64,000 bases of DNA from Shinella yambaruensis (GCF_022899355.1 NZ_JALJCK010000005.1:310001-374000); one strand, 5' to 3'. Counted from the stretch's first letter, positions 35,227 through 44,033 are shown. Notes: generated from the letters alone by a model not told the origin. Program-made: numbers and translations.

Positions 35227-35717
35227 GATCCGAACTCCGTCTTCAGATCGCGCACCGCCTTGGCGAGATCGGCCCGGCGCTTGATGCCGTAGATGGCGAA
35301 TCCAACGATGACGGCGACAATCGCAAGCTGGACGCGCCAGTCGAGATTGCCGAAGGCGGCGATGGGCGCGCCGATGGCGGTCAACAGCCAGGTCCAGACG
35401 GTCTTGCTCTTGCTGGCCGGCGTCTTGAGCTCGCCGGGATCGACGACCACTGGTTTCTCGATGACCACAGGCTCCGGCTTGGGCTCCGGAACGGCGACGA
35501 CCACCTTGCCGGCAGCCCTCACCTGGTCGAGAACAGCCTCAACCTTCTCGGGCGCCACGAGCGCCTTGTTGAGCTTGTCGCCCATGTAATAGGACGAGCC
35601 GCGCGGCACGTCGCGGTGCGCCCCCTGGGTTGGCGCAAGGACCGGGAAGGAAGCCCACTCCTGCGCCAGACGCTTGCCGAACTCAGTGCAACTGATCCTG
35701 CCGGCGGCGACGCCAGA
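35223..35717 (-). pseudogene. 5'-truncated phage muramidase with membrane tail
   Basis: The frame begins abruptly at a stop codon (35718) without a start: SGVAAGRISCTEFGKRLAQEW followed by ASFPVLAPTQGAHRDVPRG and SYYMGDKLNKAL, which resembles the C-terminal part of GH104-type phage lysozymes. A Pro/Val-rich linker (VPEPKPEPVVIEKPVVVD) and a transmembrane helix (VQLAIVAVIVGFAIYG) follow. The catalytic N-terminus is missing, cut exactly where unrelated cargo DNA begins, so the product is inactive. An internal ATG at 35609 could give a 128-residue membrane fragment. Confidence 0.7.
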
Positions 35718-35823
35718 TTATCCAGCACTTAATACTCAACCTAGCGTGATGAACAAATACGACTCGACTCTATCGATTGTTGTATTAGCATGATCGCGCA
35801 CTCAACAACCGTGGGAGGGTAAC

Positions 35824-36252
35824 ATGAGTGGATTCAATCCAAACTCGAAGACCTTAGCAGCATGCATTGCAGAACTTGAGGCTTTCCGTAAAGCACGCGG
35901 CCTCGATGACAAGGCAATCATCACGTCGCTCGATTTCCCGGATATCTGGCGGACGAAGGAGCTTTCGGTAAGCAACGTACCGGGCGGCTTCAACAAGATC
36001 ATGCTTCCGTTTTTCACAGACGGCCCGGCAACTTTCTACATCTCATCTGCCGGTCCATACGTGAAGGTCCCTCTTCACTCGCACGACGAGGGAGCAGGAA
36101 TTCGCGTCATAATGTCGGGCTCGATCATGTACGAAGACAAGGAGCTCGAGGCGGGAGGCTGGATGTACCTGAAGGCTGGAGCACCCTACCAGTTCACCGT
36201 CGGGCCGCGCGGCGTGTCGATGTTCTACTGCTACCGATGCTGCTGCGCATAG
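35824..36252 (+). CDS. Cupin-fold protein with Cys-rich C-terminal tail (cargo)
   Basis: This 142-residue protein has a helical N-terminus (KTLAACIAELEAFRKARGLD) and a cupin core with motif-1-like PLHSHDEGAGIRVIMSG and motif-2-like GGWMYLKAGAPYQFTVGP. It ends abruptly in SMFYCYRCCCA, four Cys in eight residues. Strong GGGAGGGT site before ATG. It lies on the strand opposite to the phage genes, in DNA of lower GC than the surroundings, and leads a two-gene unit with the next gene. Function unknown; a metal or peptide-maturation role is speculation. Confidence 0.75.
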   Translation: MSGFNPNSKTLAACIAELEAFRKARGLDDKAIITSLDFPDIWRTKELSVSNVPGGFNKIMLPFFTDGPATFYISSAGPYVKVPLHSHDEGAGIRVIMSGSIMYEDKELEAGGWMYLKAGAPYQFTVGPRGVSMFYCYRCCCA

Positions 36253-36268
36253 GACGCGGGTGGCGAGA

Positions 36269-36706
36269 ATGAAAAAGGTGGATTCATTCACGGCCTTTGA
36301 GAAGATCAGAAGCGATCCGAACAATGCCGGCAGAACTTTCTCAGTCAGCAAGGATATCTTCGATCATTTTAGCGAAAAACTGCGCCAGTCGACACGAGAA
36401 ATTGGCGCCAAAGAAGCGAGTGAGATCGAAGATCTAATTGGAGCTGATCCGGGGAAAGGTGCCGGAACGACGAGAGATGCGACATGCGAGAAATGCAACA
36501 CGGCTTTCAGCCTGTCGGATCACGTCGCATCTGCTCTCCTGGCCGGAAAGCACACGGCCCCCGAAATGGCGAGCTTTTTCCAAGGCAACGACTACTGGTT
36601 GACAGTCGACACCAAGGAAAAACGCGAGACGATCTGTCCTCATTGCTACCGCAGAGGGGTGATCATACACTGCTGTTATATTTTTAGCAGGTACGCATAC
36701 GCGTAA
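36269..36706 (+). CDS. CxxC protein with Cys/aromatic C-terminal tail (cargo)
   Basis: This 145-residue protein has a helical N-terminal half, then TCEKCNTAF (about 72) and ICPHCYRRG (about 124), together a candidate zinc-ribbon or rubredoxin-like knuckle. It ends VIIHCCYIFSRYAYA. The ATG at 36269 lies 17 bp after the cupin gene stop. It shares with that protein a CYR triplet and a Cys/aromatic terminal tail. I recognise no family. A precursor or partner of the cupin protein is possible but unproven. Confidence 0.65.
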   Translation: MKKVDSFTAFEKIRSDPNNAGRTFSVSKDIFDHFSEKLRQSTREIGAKEASEIEDLIGADPGKGAGTTRDATCEKCNTAFSLSDHVASALLAGKHTAPEMASFFQGNDYWLTVDTKEKRETICPHCYRRGVIIHCCYIFSRYAYA

Positions 36707-36777
36707 GACATTGAACCGGCGCGCAAGTAGACGACCAAGTCAGCCTACTCGCGCGCCGGCGTGCCATGATACGTTAG

Positions 36778-37428
36778 CTAAGTGCCACACCAGGGTTTGC
36801 GCTGGCCTTCCCATGTTCGCGCAAGGCCTTCTGCCACAAGCCTGTCGCCTAGTGACTGGCCGTTCCGGATCAGAATGCGCAGGCTTCGGCCGTATTGATC
36901 GGTGTCCCTATCCGAAAGGGCATGCATCTCGAACGGTCCCGCGCTTAACAGGGACTGCAAGCGATGCTTGGCTTTTTCCCCGAGCGCGAGCTCCTTCGCG
37001 CATTGAAGACTGCCGATTTCCGGCATGTCGATGTCGGCAATACGGACCTTTTGTCCTTCCAGCCAGAACGTGTCCCCGTCCACCACACAGGTGACGCGCT
37101 TTCCCCCCTTGCAAAGAGGGAATGCCTGGTTCACGCGCTGCTGCTTCCGCTGTGGTTTTGCAACCGCAAACACCTCTTCAGGGGCTGTGACGACCTCTGC
37201 CGGATCAACATCGTCCACCACCGTGCCGGCGATCGATGCTTCCAATGTCGATGCGACGGATAGCCCGGCATTTAATGCCCACTGCGACGCGGCCGAAATC
37301 TGACCCCACCCAGCGCCGATAGCAAACACCCCGACGAATGCGGCAACTGACGCCGAGAGCACCAGCCCAACGAACCGCCGGCGCTCTTTGCGCCTTGCAT
37401 CTTCAAAGCTCACCACAACCAACGGCAC
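36778..37428 (-). CDS. Membrane-anchored thermonuclease (SNase) family protein
   Basis: This 216-residue protein has one N-terminal transmembrane helix (about 20-41) and a periplasmic SNase-like OB-fold domain from about 105: VVDGDTFWLEGQKVRIADID, GEKAKHRLQSLL and DQYGRSLRILI. The canonical D/E/R catalytic set (VDGD, IDMPE with Arg, Arg in YGRS) is largely preserved. It would degrade DNA/RNA outside the cytoplasm. Common in rhizobial genomes; here it sits in the island as cargo on the phage strand. Confidence 0.85.
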   Translation of the reverse strand: MPLVVVSFEDARRKERRRFVGLVLSASVAAFVGVFAIGAGWGQISAASQWALNAGLSVASTLEASIAGTVVDDVDPAEVVTAPEEVFAVAKPQRKQQRVNQAFPLCKGGKRVTCVVDGDTFWLEGQKVRIADIDMPEIGSLQCAKELALGEKAKHRLQSLLSAGPFEMHALSDRDTDQYGRSLRILIRNGQSLGDRLVAEGLARTWEGQRKPWCGT

Positions 37429-37502
37429 CCTCCAAGCTCCCCTTAAAGTGGTGCGCGAGGCGTTACGAAATCATGAACTCATGGCCGGACGGAGGCCCGT
37501 CA

Positions 37503-39276
37503 TCAACTGAGATAAGTGCCGCGCGAGTTTACCGGAACACCAGTTCGATTTTTCAGATAAATCTTGCCGTCATAGACCGAGACGGTGATTTTGCCGGAAG
37601 TGCCGCTGGTTGAGCCGGGTACCAACTCACCGGTCGTGACTTCGACATTCGCCGAGCCGCCGGTTGCCATCTGTGCGATTGCGTGGGTCCCGGTCACCCT
37701 GTACGAAAATATGATCGATCGATCGATGCCCCGCCCCAACATTCGTCAGCGACACTATCCCATCCGTCCGCGCGGGCGTTATTGCGACGACGGCCTCATG
37801 ATCCAGCGTGTGCAGAAACGACCGTAGTCCCTGATGGATGACCACCTCACCGCCGGCATTGACACCGAGGGCGGGAATGTCGGCGCCGCCGGCGTTGTGG
37901 TACTGGATAAGGAACTCGGAAAAACTGCCGCTTGAGTCGGAATTCATTATGAAATCGACCCATCGCTGAAGGTTCTGCTGGTAGAAGCGCAGCCGGTTGT
38001 GATCTCCGCGGATCGCGACAGGGATATCGCCGAAATAGTAGCCCCTGTCATTAAACCCGCGGATCCTCGGATGGGTCGGCGCGGCTTCCCAGTCGCGCGT
38101 CGGCTGGTTGTTGTAGATGATAGAGCCGATTTCGTTCGTCCCGGGCACCTCGATGACTGCCTGATTACCGACGATGCTGCAGCCGTAGAAAAACAGGTTG
38201 AGCGGGAATTGGTGCTTGACCATCCCGTCATAGACCACGCCATGCCCCCGAGCCGCCGCGGGCGCGCCCGGCGTGCCAGGCACGACGTTGCCTTCGGCGT
38301 CGAGGCCAGACCACGCCAGCGTAAAATCGCACTCCAGAAACGTCGAGCTGTCGGTGTATCCGCAATAGAGGACGCGAGGCCAAGCCGTGTTGGTCGCATC
38401 TCTATAGACGGAACCCCGGCAGCCCATGTACGTGTTGCCCCAAGCTCCAGCCGTGCCGTCGGCGCCGGAGATGTTCCATGCGCAGGTCTCATAGGCACCG
38501 GATGTTTCGACGTGGTCGGTCGTGGCGATGATCCCGACAAAACAATTGAACGACGAATACCACGACGCGGACGGCAGCAGTTGCGTTCCGATCTTGACCC
38601 CGTCGCGGCGGAAGTTCTTTGCCCAGATGTCGTGAAAGTGGCTGCCATAGGCACTTTTGACGACGAGGCCGTCGCGCGCCTTCTTGTCGCAGTCAATGAC
38701 AAAGCCGCCAACCTCGACGCCGGAAATCCGGCCGGCGACATCGACGACTGCTTTGTCGGCATCGCTGGCGCCTACCCACTTTATCGTGGTGGCCGATTTC
38801 GAAGAGTTGAGATACGAGTGTCCACATCCGATCAGAGCACAGTTCTGAAACGCACTCTCGGTGCCCGGTGCACCGCCGCCTACGAAAAGAGTGTCAGCCA
38901 CACCATACGTTCCGGCACCGAGGCGGAGCTTGCGATCCCCCATTTTGTAGGCATAAAGACGCGCGTCGTTCAGTGCGCCGCTAACGTCCGTTCCGTCCGC
39001 TACGATGCCAAAATGATCGGCATGCGGGCACCTTTCCGCCAAAACCCACCAACCGCCGTTTGCGCTGTCCGAATTGCCTTCCGCTGTCCATCGATCCAAA
39101 GAACGGATCTTCGCCACGGCCGGGACATCCGGCTCAGAATTACAGCGATAGTATCCGGCGCCGCCAACCAGGGTGGCAGGAATTGCAAAGTTCGGCGCGT
39201 AGAACTGCGTCTGTACGGCCTTGACCGTGACGGCGATGTCCGCCGCTGCGAGATCGGCCTTTGCTAGGAACATCAT
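37503..39276 (-). pseudogene. Second tail spike, frameshifted near its C-terminus
   Basis: About 590 codons. N-terminus MMFLAKADLAAADIAVTVKA; body begins HFGIVADGTDVSGALNDARL with beta-helix repeats and many Cys/Trp, as in capsule-binding spikes. In frame 1 it runs to 37627; near 37735, in GGGGCGGGGC, one base out would join it to the frame that continues RGIDRSIIFSYRVTGTHAIA to a natural C-terminus (ITVSVYDGKIYLKNRTGVPV) ending at 37503. GGAAG precedes the start. Confidence 0.8.
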
Positions 39277-39348
39277 GTCAGTCTTCCTTTCTGGACGGCC
39301 TTAGAGGCACGCGCGCGAACTCGATCAAGTCCGTCCGCGCACTTAAGA

Positions 39349-39477
39349 GGCTACATCGCCATCGCGCGCCAGATTGACGGTACAACGGGTACGGATGAAA
39401 ATCTCACCATCCTCGTCAATGTGGATGGCAAGTTTTACGTCGAGAACAGAACTGGCGGTGCGGCTAGCGCACCGTGA
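39349..39477 (+). pseudogene. Orphan tail-spike C-terminal fragment, plus strand
   Basis: Reads GYIAIARQIDGTTGTDENL followed by TILVNVDGKFYVENRTGG and a stop. This is the same kind of C-terminal beta domain as the end of the second spike (DGKIYLKNRTG there, DGKFYVENRTG here). No start or body is attached, and it lies opposite in strand to the neighbouring genes, so it is a leftover of recombination or of spike-tip exchange. Confidence 0.6.
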
Positions 39478-40390
39478 AAAGGTACTTCAAGCCCTGCGTG
39501 AAGCCACGCGGTGCAACGGTGAGGTGATCGTCGTCATCCAGGACTACCGACTTCAATTGCAGGCTCGGATACTTTCGGCTCTGCAATACCGCTTCCAGAG
39601 CCCGGTTGTCGGCGACCAGATCGACGGTCCGGTTGTAACGGCGGTCGCCTTTGCGCAGCGCTTCATAGGCACCGACATACAAATAGACTTTCGCCGGCAG
39701 GTCGCGGTTCTGCGCGGCGTAACCTGCCTCGAGTTTAAAGGCATGGCGTTTGTCGTACCAGAGTGAGGGGCTGCCGAGAATATAGCCGCTGAACAGCCCA
39801 GGTTCCGTAAAAAGGATCTGTGCGCCAAGCAATGCCCCCTAGGAGTGGCCAAGAAAAAACGATCTACTAGCATCAACCCGATAGCGACCGGAGATGAATG
39901 GCTTCACCTGATCGGCCAAATATTTCTGATAGGCTCGCCCCTGCCCGTGGACCGCACTCGCTGGTGCGCTTCGTGGCCCGTATGCTGTAGGCGTGTAGTC
40001 CCGACGGCGGCTGGCCATGCCGTCCTCGCCCTTTCCGTAAGATAAGCCGACAAGGATGAATTCCTCGATTTGAGGCCCTTCGACGTTGAGGCGGCGGCTA
40101 ATCTGTCGGATGATCGGGAAAGCGTAGTCGGCATCTGTGACATAAAGTACGGGGTAGCGCCGCTTTGGTTGCGCAGCGTAAGACGATGGGAAGGCAACGA
40201 AAACCTGGTAATCGCGACCGGAAACCGGATCGGGCACATCCCAGACTTCACTATCAATGATCTCGTACGCGCGCCCCTCTCCTAATTGTGATTTAGGAGT
40301 CGATTGGGCGTAGGTTTGCGGCGGTGCACCAAAGATGCTGGAGCTGGCGATGATGGCAATCAGCAAGGTATTGAGAAAAAATTGTCGCAA
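39464..40390 (-). pseudogene. Exported alpha/beta-hydrolase esterase with in-frame TAG at the nucleophile
   Basis: Restored length 308 codons. Signal peptide MRQFFLNTLLIAIIASSSIF; then a COG2819/enterochelin-esterase-like fold: YPVLYVTDADYAF, EFILVGLSYG. The nucleophile elbow FFLGHS is followed by TAG (39839-39841) instead of a Tyr/Phe codon, then ALLGAQILFTEPGLFSGYIL continues in the same frame through SPSLWYDKRH to the catalytic-His region DDDDHLTVAP. A single base change (TAC or TAT to TAG) explains it. The truncated product cannot be active. Confidence 0.85.
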
Positions 40391-40677
40391 AAGAAGTCTC
40401 CGTGCGCAGCGCTGGTATGGCTTTTCTCATCGATGGGCACATGGGCAGAAATAGGGGTCAAATTTATCGATTAGATTCATACTTAATAAACCCTCACTGC
40501 TACGGCAGTTGGTTTCGGCAATAGCCCCCCGGGGGGAGCACGCCAGGACCTGTTGAACTGGGCTCCATCTGGTCCCGGCCCCTCATCGAGCGTGTGCGGG
40601 ATATGGATCTTCAGAACGCGGCGCGGTAAAAAGGGGGGCCGGCACAGCTGGGATGCGACACGAGGATACAGTCAGAC

Positions 40678-42465
40678 TTAGCTGGCCGCGGACGAAGTCG
40701 TCTCTATCGTGAGAAGGCGCGCCAGAACATCTCGCGCTTCAATCGGCAGAATGTCAGGGTATTGTCTGAGCGGTCCGTCGATGATCGCATGTAGAAGATT
40801 GCCCTTAATGTTGTTAAAGGCCGACCGCACCTGAAGCTCGTAGACATGGTCATCAGTCTCAAGGCATCGCCGGTCTATCTCCAGCTGAAAGCCTCCAAGG
40901 TATTGGCACGCAACCTTTTCGCCAATGTCATTGAAGATCGCCCTTGTAACTTTGTCGACGACATTCTGCAGGGTTTCATGTGTTGCCTTGCGAAAGTCAT
41001 CGAACATGTAACCGCTTGCTGGAAGGCCTATTTTTTCCAGGTAGACAGGCGAGGAGTGAACAATCAAGGCCGCGACGAGCAGCGGGTCTAGTAGGACATT
41101 CTCCATGCCGTCCCTTACGCCATCGGCCAGGACCATGATCCTGTCTTTCGCAACGCTCTTCGTCTTTCCATTTGAAAGATCGGAATCGACAACCCCGTAG
41201 ATGGTCTTGTTGCCAGAGCTTGACAGGTAGTCGACCAATTTGATGACCCTGTCTTTGCCCTCCGCGCCACTCGCGCCCGTGGAAATAAAATCCAATGAGC
41301 GGCCAGGAGGCAGATACGTCTCCAGCAATGTGTAGAGTTTTCCGTAGGTAACTCGATCCTTGTCGCTTTCGGTAAAAACCTGCCGTCGAGCATCATAGTC
41401 GATGGCCAAGGTCGGAACGCCAACGGTCAGCGCGTTCAATGCCTCCGCCTTCGAAACCTTCCGAAGGCCGGGCTGATCGGCTTCCATCACATAGATTGAC
41501 TCTTCCGGAGCGAGAGCAACCATCGTCGGGGAGTGCGTAGTGGCGACAACGCAGATGCCGTGTTTCTCGACAAACACCTCCTGGATTAGCCTGAGAATTC
41601 GTTGCGCCATGGCCGGATGAAGGTGAGCATCAGGTTCATCTAGGAGGAGTATCGAAGGCAGAGACAGCTTCACCATTCTCTCGCTCGCGTTGAATAGCGC
41701 AATTACGAAAGACAACATTATCTTCTCGCCCGAACTCAGAGTTTGCATGGTCAAACGCTCGCCTGAAATGCGGCGCCGCATGTACGGGTAATAATCTCCC
41801 ATGTCCAACATATTGGGCCCAACCACCTCAATGTTGAGGTCGGCATCAGTTAGAAGCCGATTCAATATGTCCCATGGCGGCTGTCCGTAGCGGGCATAGA
41901 ACTCCTCCAGAGTAAATGCCGGCGCCCCCTCCTCTCTCTTTACAATCTCCTCGTGGCGCATCCGCCTCCAGGCGACAAACAGGTGCGCAAAGGAGTGTTG
42001 GAACATTCCCATTTGAGGGGCATAGTACATAAATGCCGCGTTGAAATCCTCGCGGGTAATCTCCGCCATAGTCTTTCCGCTGGTTCCAAATTTGAACGAG
42101 ATCAATTCTCCAGTGGGAGACTCGAAATGAAAGACGGCATCTGGTCCGTCTTTCGGGAGCATTTCAGGATGCTCCGCACGCATTGTCGAAAATTCCTGCC
42201 ACGCTTCTTGCCGCACATCAGACGGAGCGGCAATCCCAGTGGGGGCCAGTTCGCTTGGCGTCATATTGATGCCGCTATGCATTAAAATTTTATAATGCGC
42301 ATCGATCCCATCCACGTCCGCGGAAATATCGCCCTCTTGAATTGCGGTAAGAAGGCGCGTTTTTCCTGCGCCGTTTAACCCTGTTATTAGAGTAAAATTA
42401 GGAAGTTGAAGGGTGGCAAAGGGATGGAGCGGAGGCAACGGATTGTTCAAATGCAGCTCTATCAT
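40678..42465 (-). CDS. AAA-ATPase/TOPRIM (DUF4435-like) protein, candidate anti-phage gene
   Basis: This 595-residue protein. ATPase half: Walker A GLNGAGKTRLL (29-39), ABC-type signature TLSSGEKIML (about 242-251), Walker B SILLLDEPDAHLHP (271-284), and H-loop TTHS (309). C-terminal half: TOPRIM-like acidic motifs FTESDKD (about 364-370), GVVDSDLSNG (424-433) and GMENVLLDP (453-461). The plan matches OLD-like and fused AriA-AriB (PARIS) defence proteins. Intact, on the phage strand within the island. The family is inferred from motif order; activity is untested. Confidence 0.75.
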   Translation of the reverse strand: MIELHLNNPLPPLHPFATLQLPNFTLITGLNGAGKTRLLTAIQEGDISADVDGIDAHYKILMHSGINMTPSELAPTGIAAPSDVRQEAWQEFSTMRAEHPEMLPKDGPDAVFHFESPTGELISFKFGTSGKTMAEITREDFNAAFMYYAPQMGMFQHSFAHLFVAWRRMRHEEIVKREEGAPAFTLEEFYARYGQPPWDILNRLLTDADLNIEVVGPNMLDMGDYYPYMRRRISGERLTMQTLSSGEKIMLSFVIALFNASERMVKLSLPSILLLDEPDAHLHPAMAQRILRLIQEVFVEKHGICVVATTHSPTMVALAPEESIYVMEADQPGLRKVSKAEALNALTVGVPTLAIDYDARRQVFTESDKDRVTYGKLYTLLETYLPPGRSLDFISTGASGAEGKDRVIKLVDYLSSSGNKTIYGVVDSDLSNGKTKSVAKDRIMVLADGVRDGMENVLLDPLLVAALIVHSSPVYLEKIGLPASGYMFDDFRKATHETLQNVVDKVTRAIFNDIGEKVACQYLGGFQLEIDRRCLETDDHVYELQVRSAFNNIKGNLLHAIIDGPLRQYPDILPIEARDVLARLLTIETTSSAAS

Positions 42466-42645
42466 TTCAATCCCCGGTGCGCATAACCACGAGTATATAA
42501 CCACTTTTTCAATCGCCTTGCTACGGGCGGAACGTCTAGGAAGCGGGGGCAACACGCCTGCTCAGCGGAGGATTGCGGGGCGGCCAATTCAGCACAAATT
42601 TCACGCCGCCATTGCAGAACGCATAGATCGAACTAGACTTTACAA

Positions 42646-42828
42646 ATGGACCTATTCGCACGACTTGCCTTGAGAATGGCATACTGGCTTCGCCGCCCGC
42701 CCTCGCGCCAGCATGTCTACGTTATGGCGATCGTCGCTGCCCTCGCCGCGCTCATCGTCACCATCGAACATCTCGGCTACTGGCCCGACTGGATGACTGC
42801 GCAGCGCATGCCGCGCAGTCCTCTTTGA
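42646..42828 (+). CDS. Small single-pass membrane protein
   Basis: This 60-residue protein has a basic N-terminus (ARLALRMAYWLRRPPSRQH), one transmembrane helix (VYVMAIVAALAALIVTIEHL) and a GYWPDWMTAQ end. Short proteins of this layout recur in rhizobial genomes without known function. It lies between the AAA gene and phage remnants. Confidence 0.5.
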   Translation: MDLFARLALRMAYWLRRPPSRQHVYVMAIVAALAALIVTIEHLGYWPDWMTAQRMPRSPL

Positions 42829-42895
42829 CGAACTCACCTTGAGCGTGACCGCCCGGATAATCCAGGGGGAAGCCTCAAAGCTAACGCCGCACCTT

Positions 42896-42925
42896 CGCAG
42901 CTATAGTTTCAATCAAAACACCAAT
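42896..42925 (+). repeat. 30-bp repeat, island copy 2
   Basis: Matches 32353-32382 at 28 of 30 positions. It lies downstream of a broken phage gene, as copy 1 lies downstream of an intact one. The rest of 42829-43033 shows no gene. Confidence 0.75.
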
Positions 42926-43033
42926 GCGCGGGCCATCCTTCTTGCTGGACCTTTCCCCTGTGCATCCGCCGTGAAGCTGCTGCTGAGCGTGATCGAACGC
43001 CGGGACTAATGAGATTGAGGTGGGGCTCACCGC

Positions 43034-43242
43034 CTAACCAGCGAGAAACACCTCGTAGCCGGAGAGGCTGATTTGCCCGCCTGATGCGCCGAGCAGACCG
43101 TACCAACGCAACATGCGGTCAGCCGCGAACGACACCGCCGTGGCGGTGTCAATCAGAACCGTACCAATAGGGGTGATGACGCGACGATTAGCCGATCATT
43201 GATGCATTCTACGAGCTGGCCGGGTTCGAATTGGATCGCCAT
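43034..43242 (-). pseudogene. Frameshifted small phage protein
   Basis: Opens MAIQFEPGQLVECIND, then the frame breaks; another frame continues ANRRVITPIGTVLIDTAT, AVSFAADRMLRWYGLLG and ISLSGYEVFLAG to a stop at 43034. The second part reads as a natural phage structural domain (a putative tail or virion protein). Length 209 bp is not a multiple of three, so an indel lies around 43195-43215. Confidence 0.55.
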
Positions 43243-43533
43243 TCAGCCCTCCATCCCGTCAGTTTGGTCGCCCATGAACTCCGCGGCCTCTTCCGGCACA
43301 TGAATGCGAGGACCTTCCGGGTTCGGCCAGCCGAGACTGCGTTCCGAATCCTCGTCCTGTTCGAGGTCGTGCTCGACGCCGTCCCGTCCGACTACGCCAA
43401 AGGAACCGATCCATGGCTCATCGTCGCCCGTGTCTTCAAGGTCGGCGTCGCCGTCGAGGAGGTCGAGGAGCGCGATCAGCTCCTCTATCTTGGTTTCCAA
43501 ACGGGCACGGGTTTGCTGGAGGCCAGTGCTCAT
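43243..43533 (-). CDS. Acidic hypothetical phage protein
   Basis: This 96-residue protein has a helical N-terminus (TRARLETKIEELIALLDLLD) and a very acidic rest (GDADLEDTGDDEPWIG, EHDLEQDEDSERSLGW). Similar acidic proteins with an SLGW motif occur in rhizobial prophages and islands. Its ATG overlaps the preceding stop as ATGA. Confidence 0.6.
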   Translation of the reverse strand: MSTGLQQTRARLETKIEELIALLDLLDGDADLEDTGDDEPWIGSFGVVGRDGVEHDLEQDEDSERSLGWPNPEGPRIHVPEEAAEFMGDQTDGMEG

Positions 43534-43637
43534 GCGGCGTCCTCCTCTGCTTTCTTACGACGTGCCTGCTCGGATTGAACCGCGGCAAGAATGGCCGCAG
43601 CGTCGCTGTGACGGCCAATGGCGAGAAGTGTTTTCTC
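43530..43637 (-). other. Open frame without a start codon after an in-frame TAG
   Basis: Directly after the TAG that ends the next gene upstream, the same frame continues EKTLLAIGRHSDAAAILAAV, then a basic QARRKKAEEDAA and stop. This looks like a real small phage protein (about 37 residues) whose start codon was lost, or a C-terminal extension cut off by the amber codon. Confidence 0.45.
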
Positions 43638-43850
43638 CTAATCGGCGATCTGCTCTCTGACCTCGTTGAGGCGGTCCTCGATGATCCGTAGCTTATTGTC
43701 GATTTCGCCAGAGAGAGCTTGGAGCGCGTTGGTGGCCGGTTGCGTCAATCCTGAGTCGGAGGCCGCCATGTGCAATGCCTCGTTCAGGTACTGCGCGGTG
43801 TTGATCAGGTCGAGGATGTCGCCGGTCTTGATGGACAGGACATTGGTCAT
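43638..43850 (-). CDS. Small helical phage protein
   Basis: This 70-residue protein (MTNVLSIKTGDILDLINTAQ..., EIDNKLRIIEDRLNEVREQI) has two amphipathic helices, a plan common among small proteins of rhizobial prophages. GGGAGGGC precedes the ATG, which overlaps the upstream stop as ATGA. Function unknown. Confidence 0.6.
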   Translation of the reverse strand: MTNVLSIKTGDILDLINTAQYLNEALHMAASDSGLTQPATNALQALSGEIDNKLRIIEDRLNEVREQIAD

Positions 43851-44033
43851 GCTTTGCCCTCCCAAACGTCCTTGCACTTATGTGCCTGCTCTCGAACGAT
43901 CCAAAGCAAGGCATCGCAACGCTCGTGGTTGGCGCCCTCGAACTGTTGGTCGCAGAGGGTGTCGATGAAGGTGGTAGAGGTGGCGAACGTCGGACTCGAG
44001 TTCGCCCAGGTCGGGGGGATAGCGGCCGGTCAT
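43847..44033 (-). pseudogene. Frameshifted small phage protein
   Basis: Starts MTGRYPPDLGELESDVRHL, then an indel near 43975; another frame continues TTFIDTLCDQQFEGANHERC and DALLWIVREQAHKCKD to stop at 43847. The length of 187 bp is not a multiple of three. Both ends overlap their neighbours as ATGA, showing the original coupled cassette. Confidence 0.6.

Noticed and set aside
39839-39841. TAG as a recoded (suppressed) codon in the esterase
   Set aside because: No sign of amber suppression or pyrrolysine genes in the window, and neighbouring genes in the island are also broken, so a nonsense mutation is far more likely.
40525-40536. CCCCCCGGGGGG palindrome in a gene-free 287-bp gap
   Set aside because: Too short and too simple in sequence to assign; no U-run or neighbouring start that would make it a terminator or operator.
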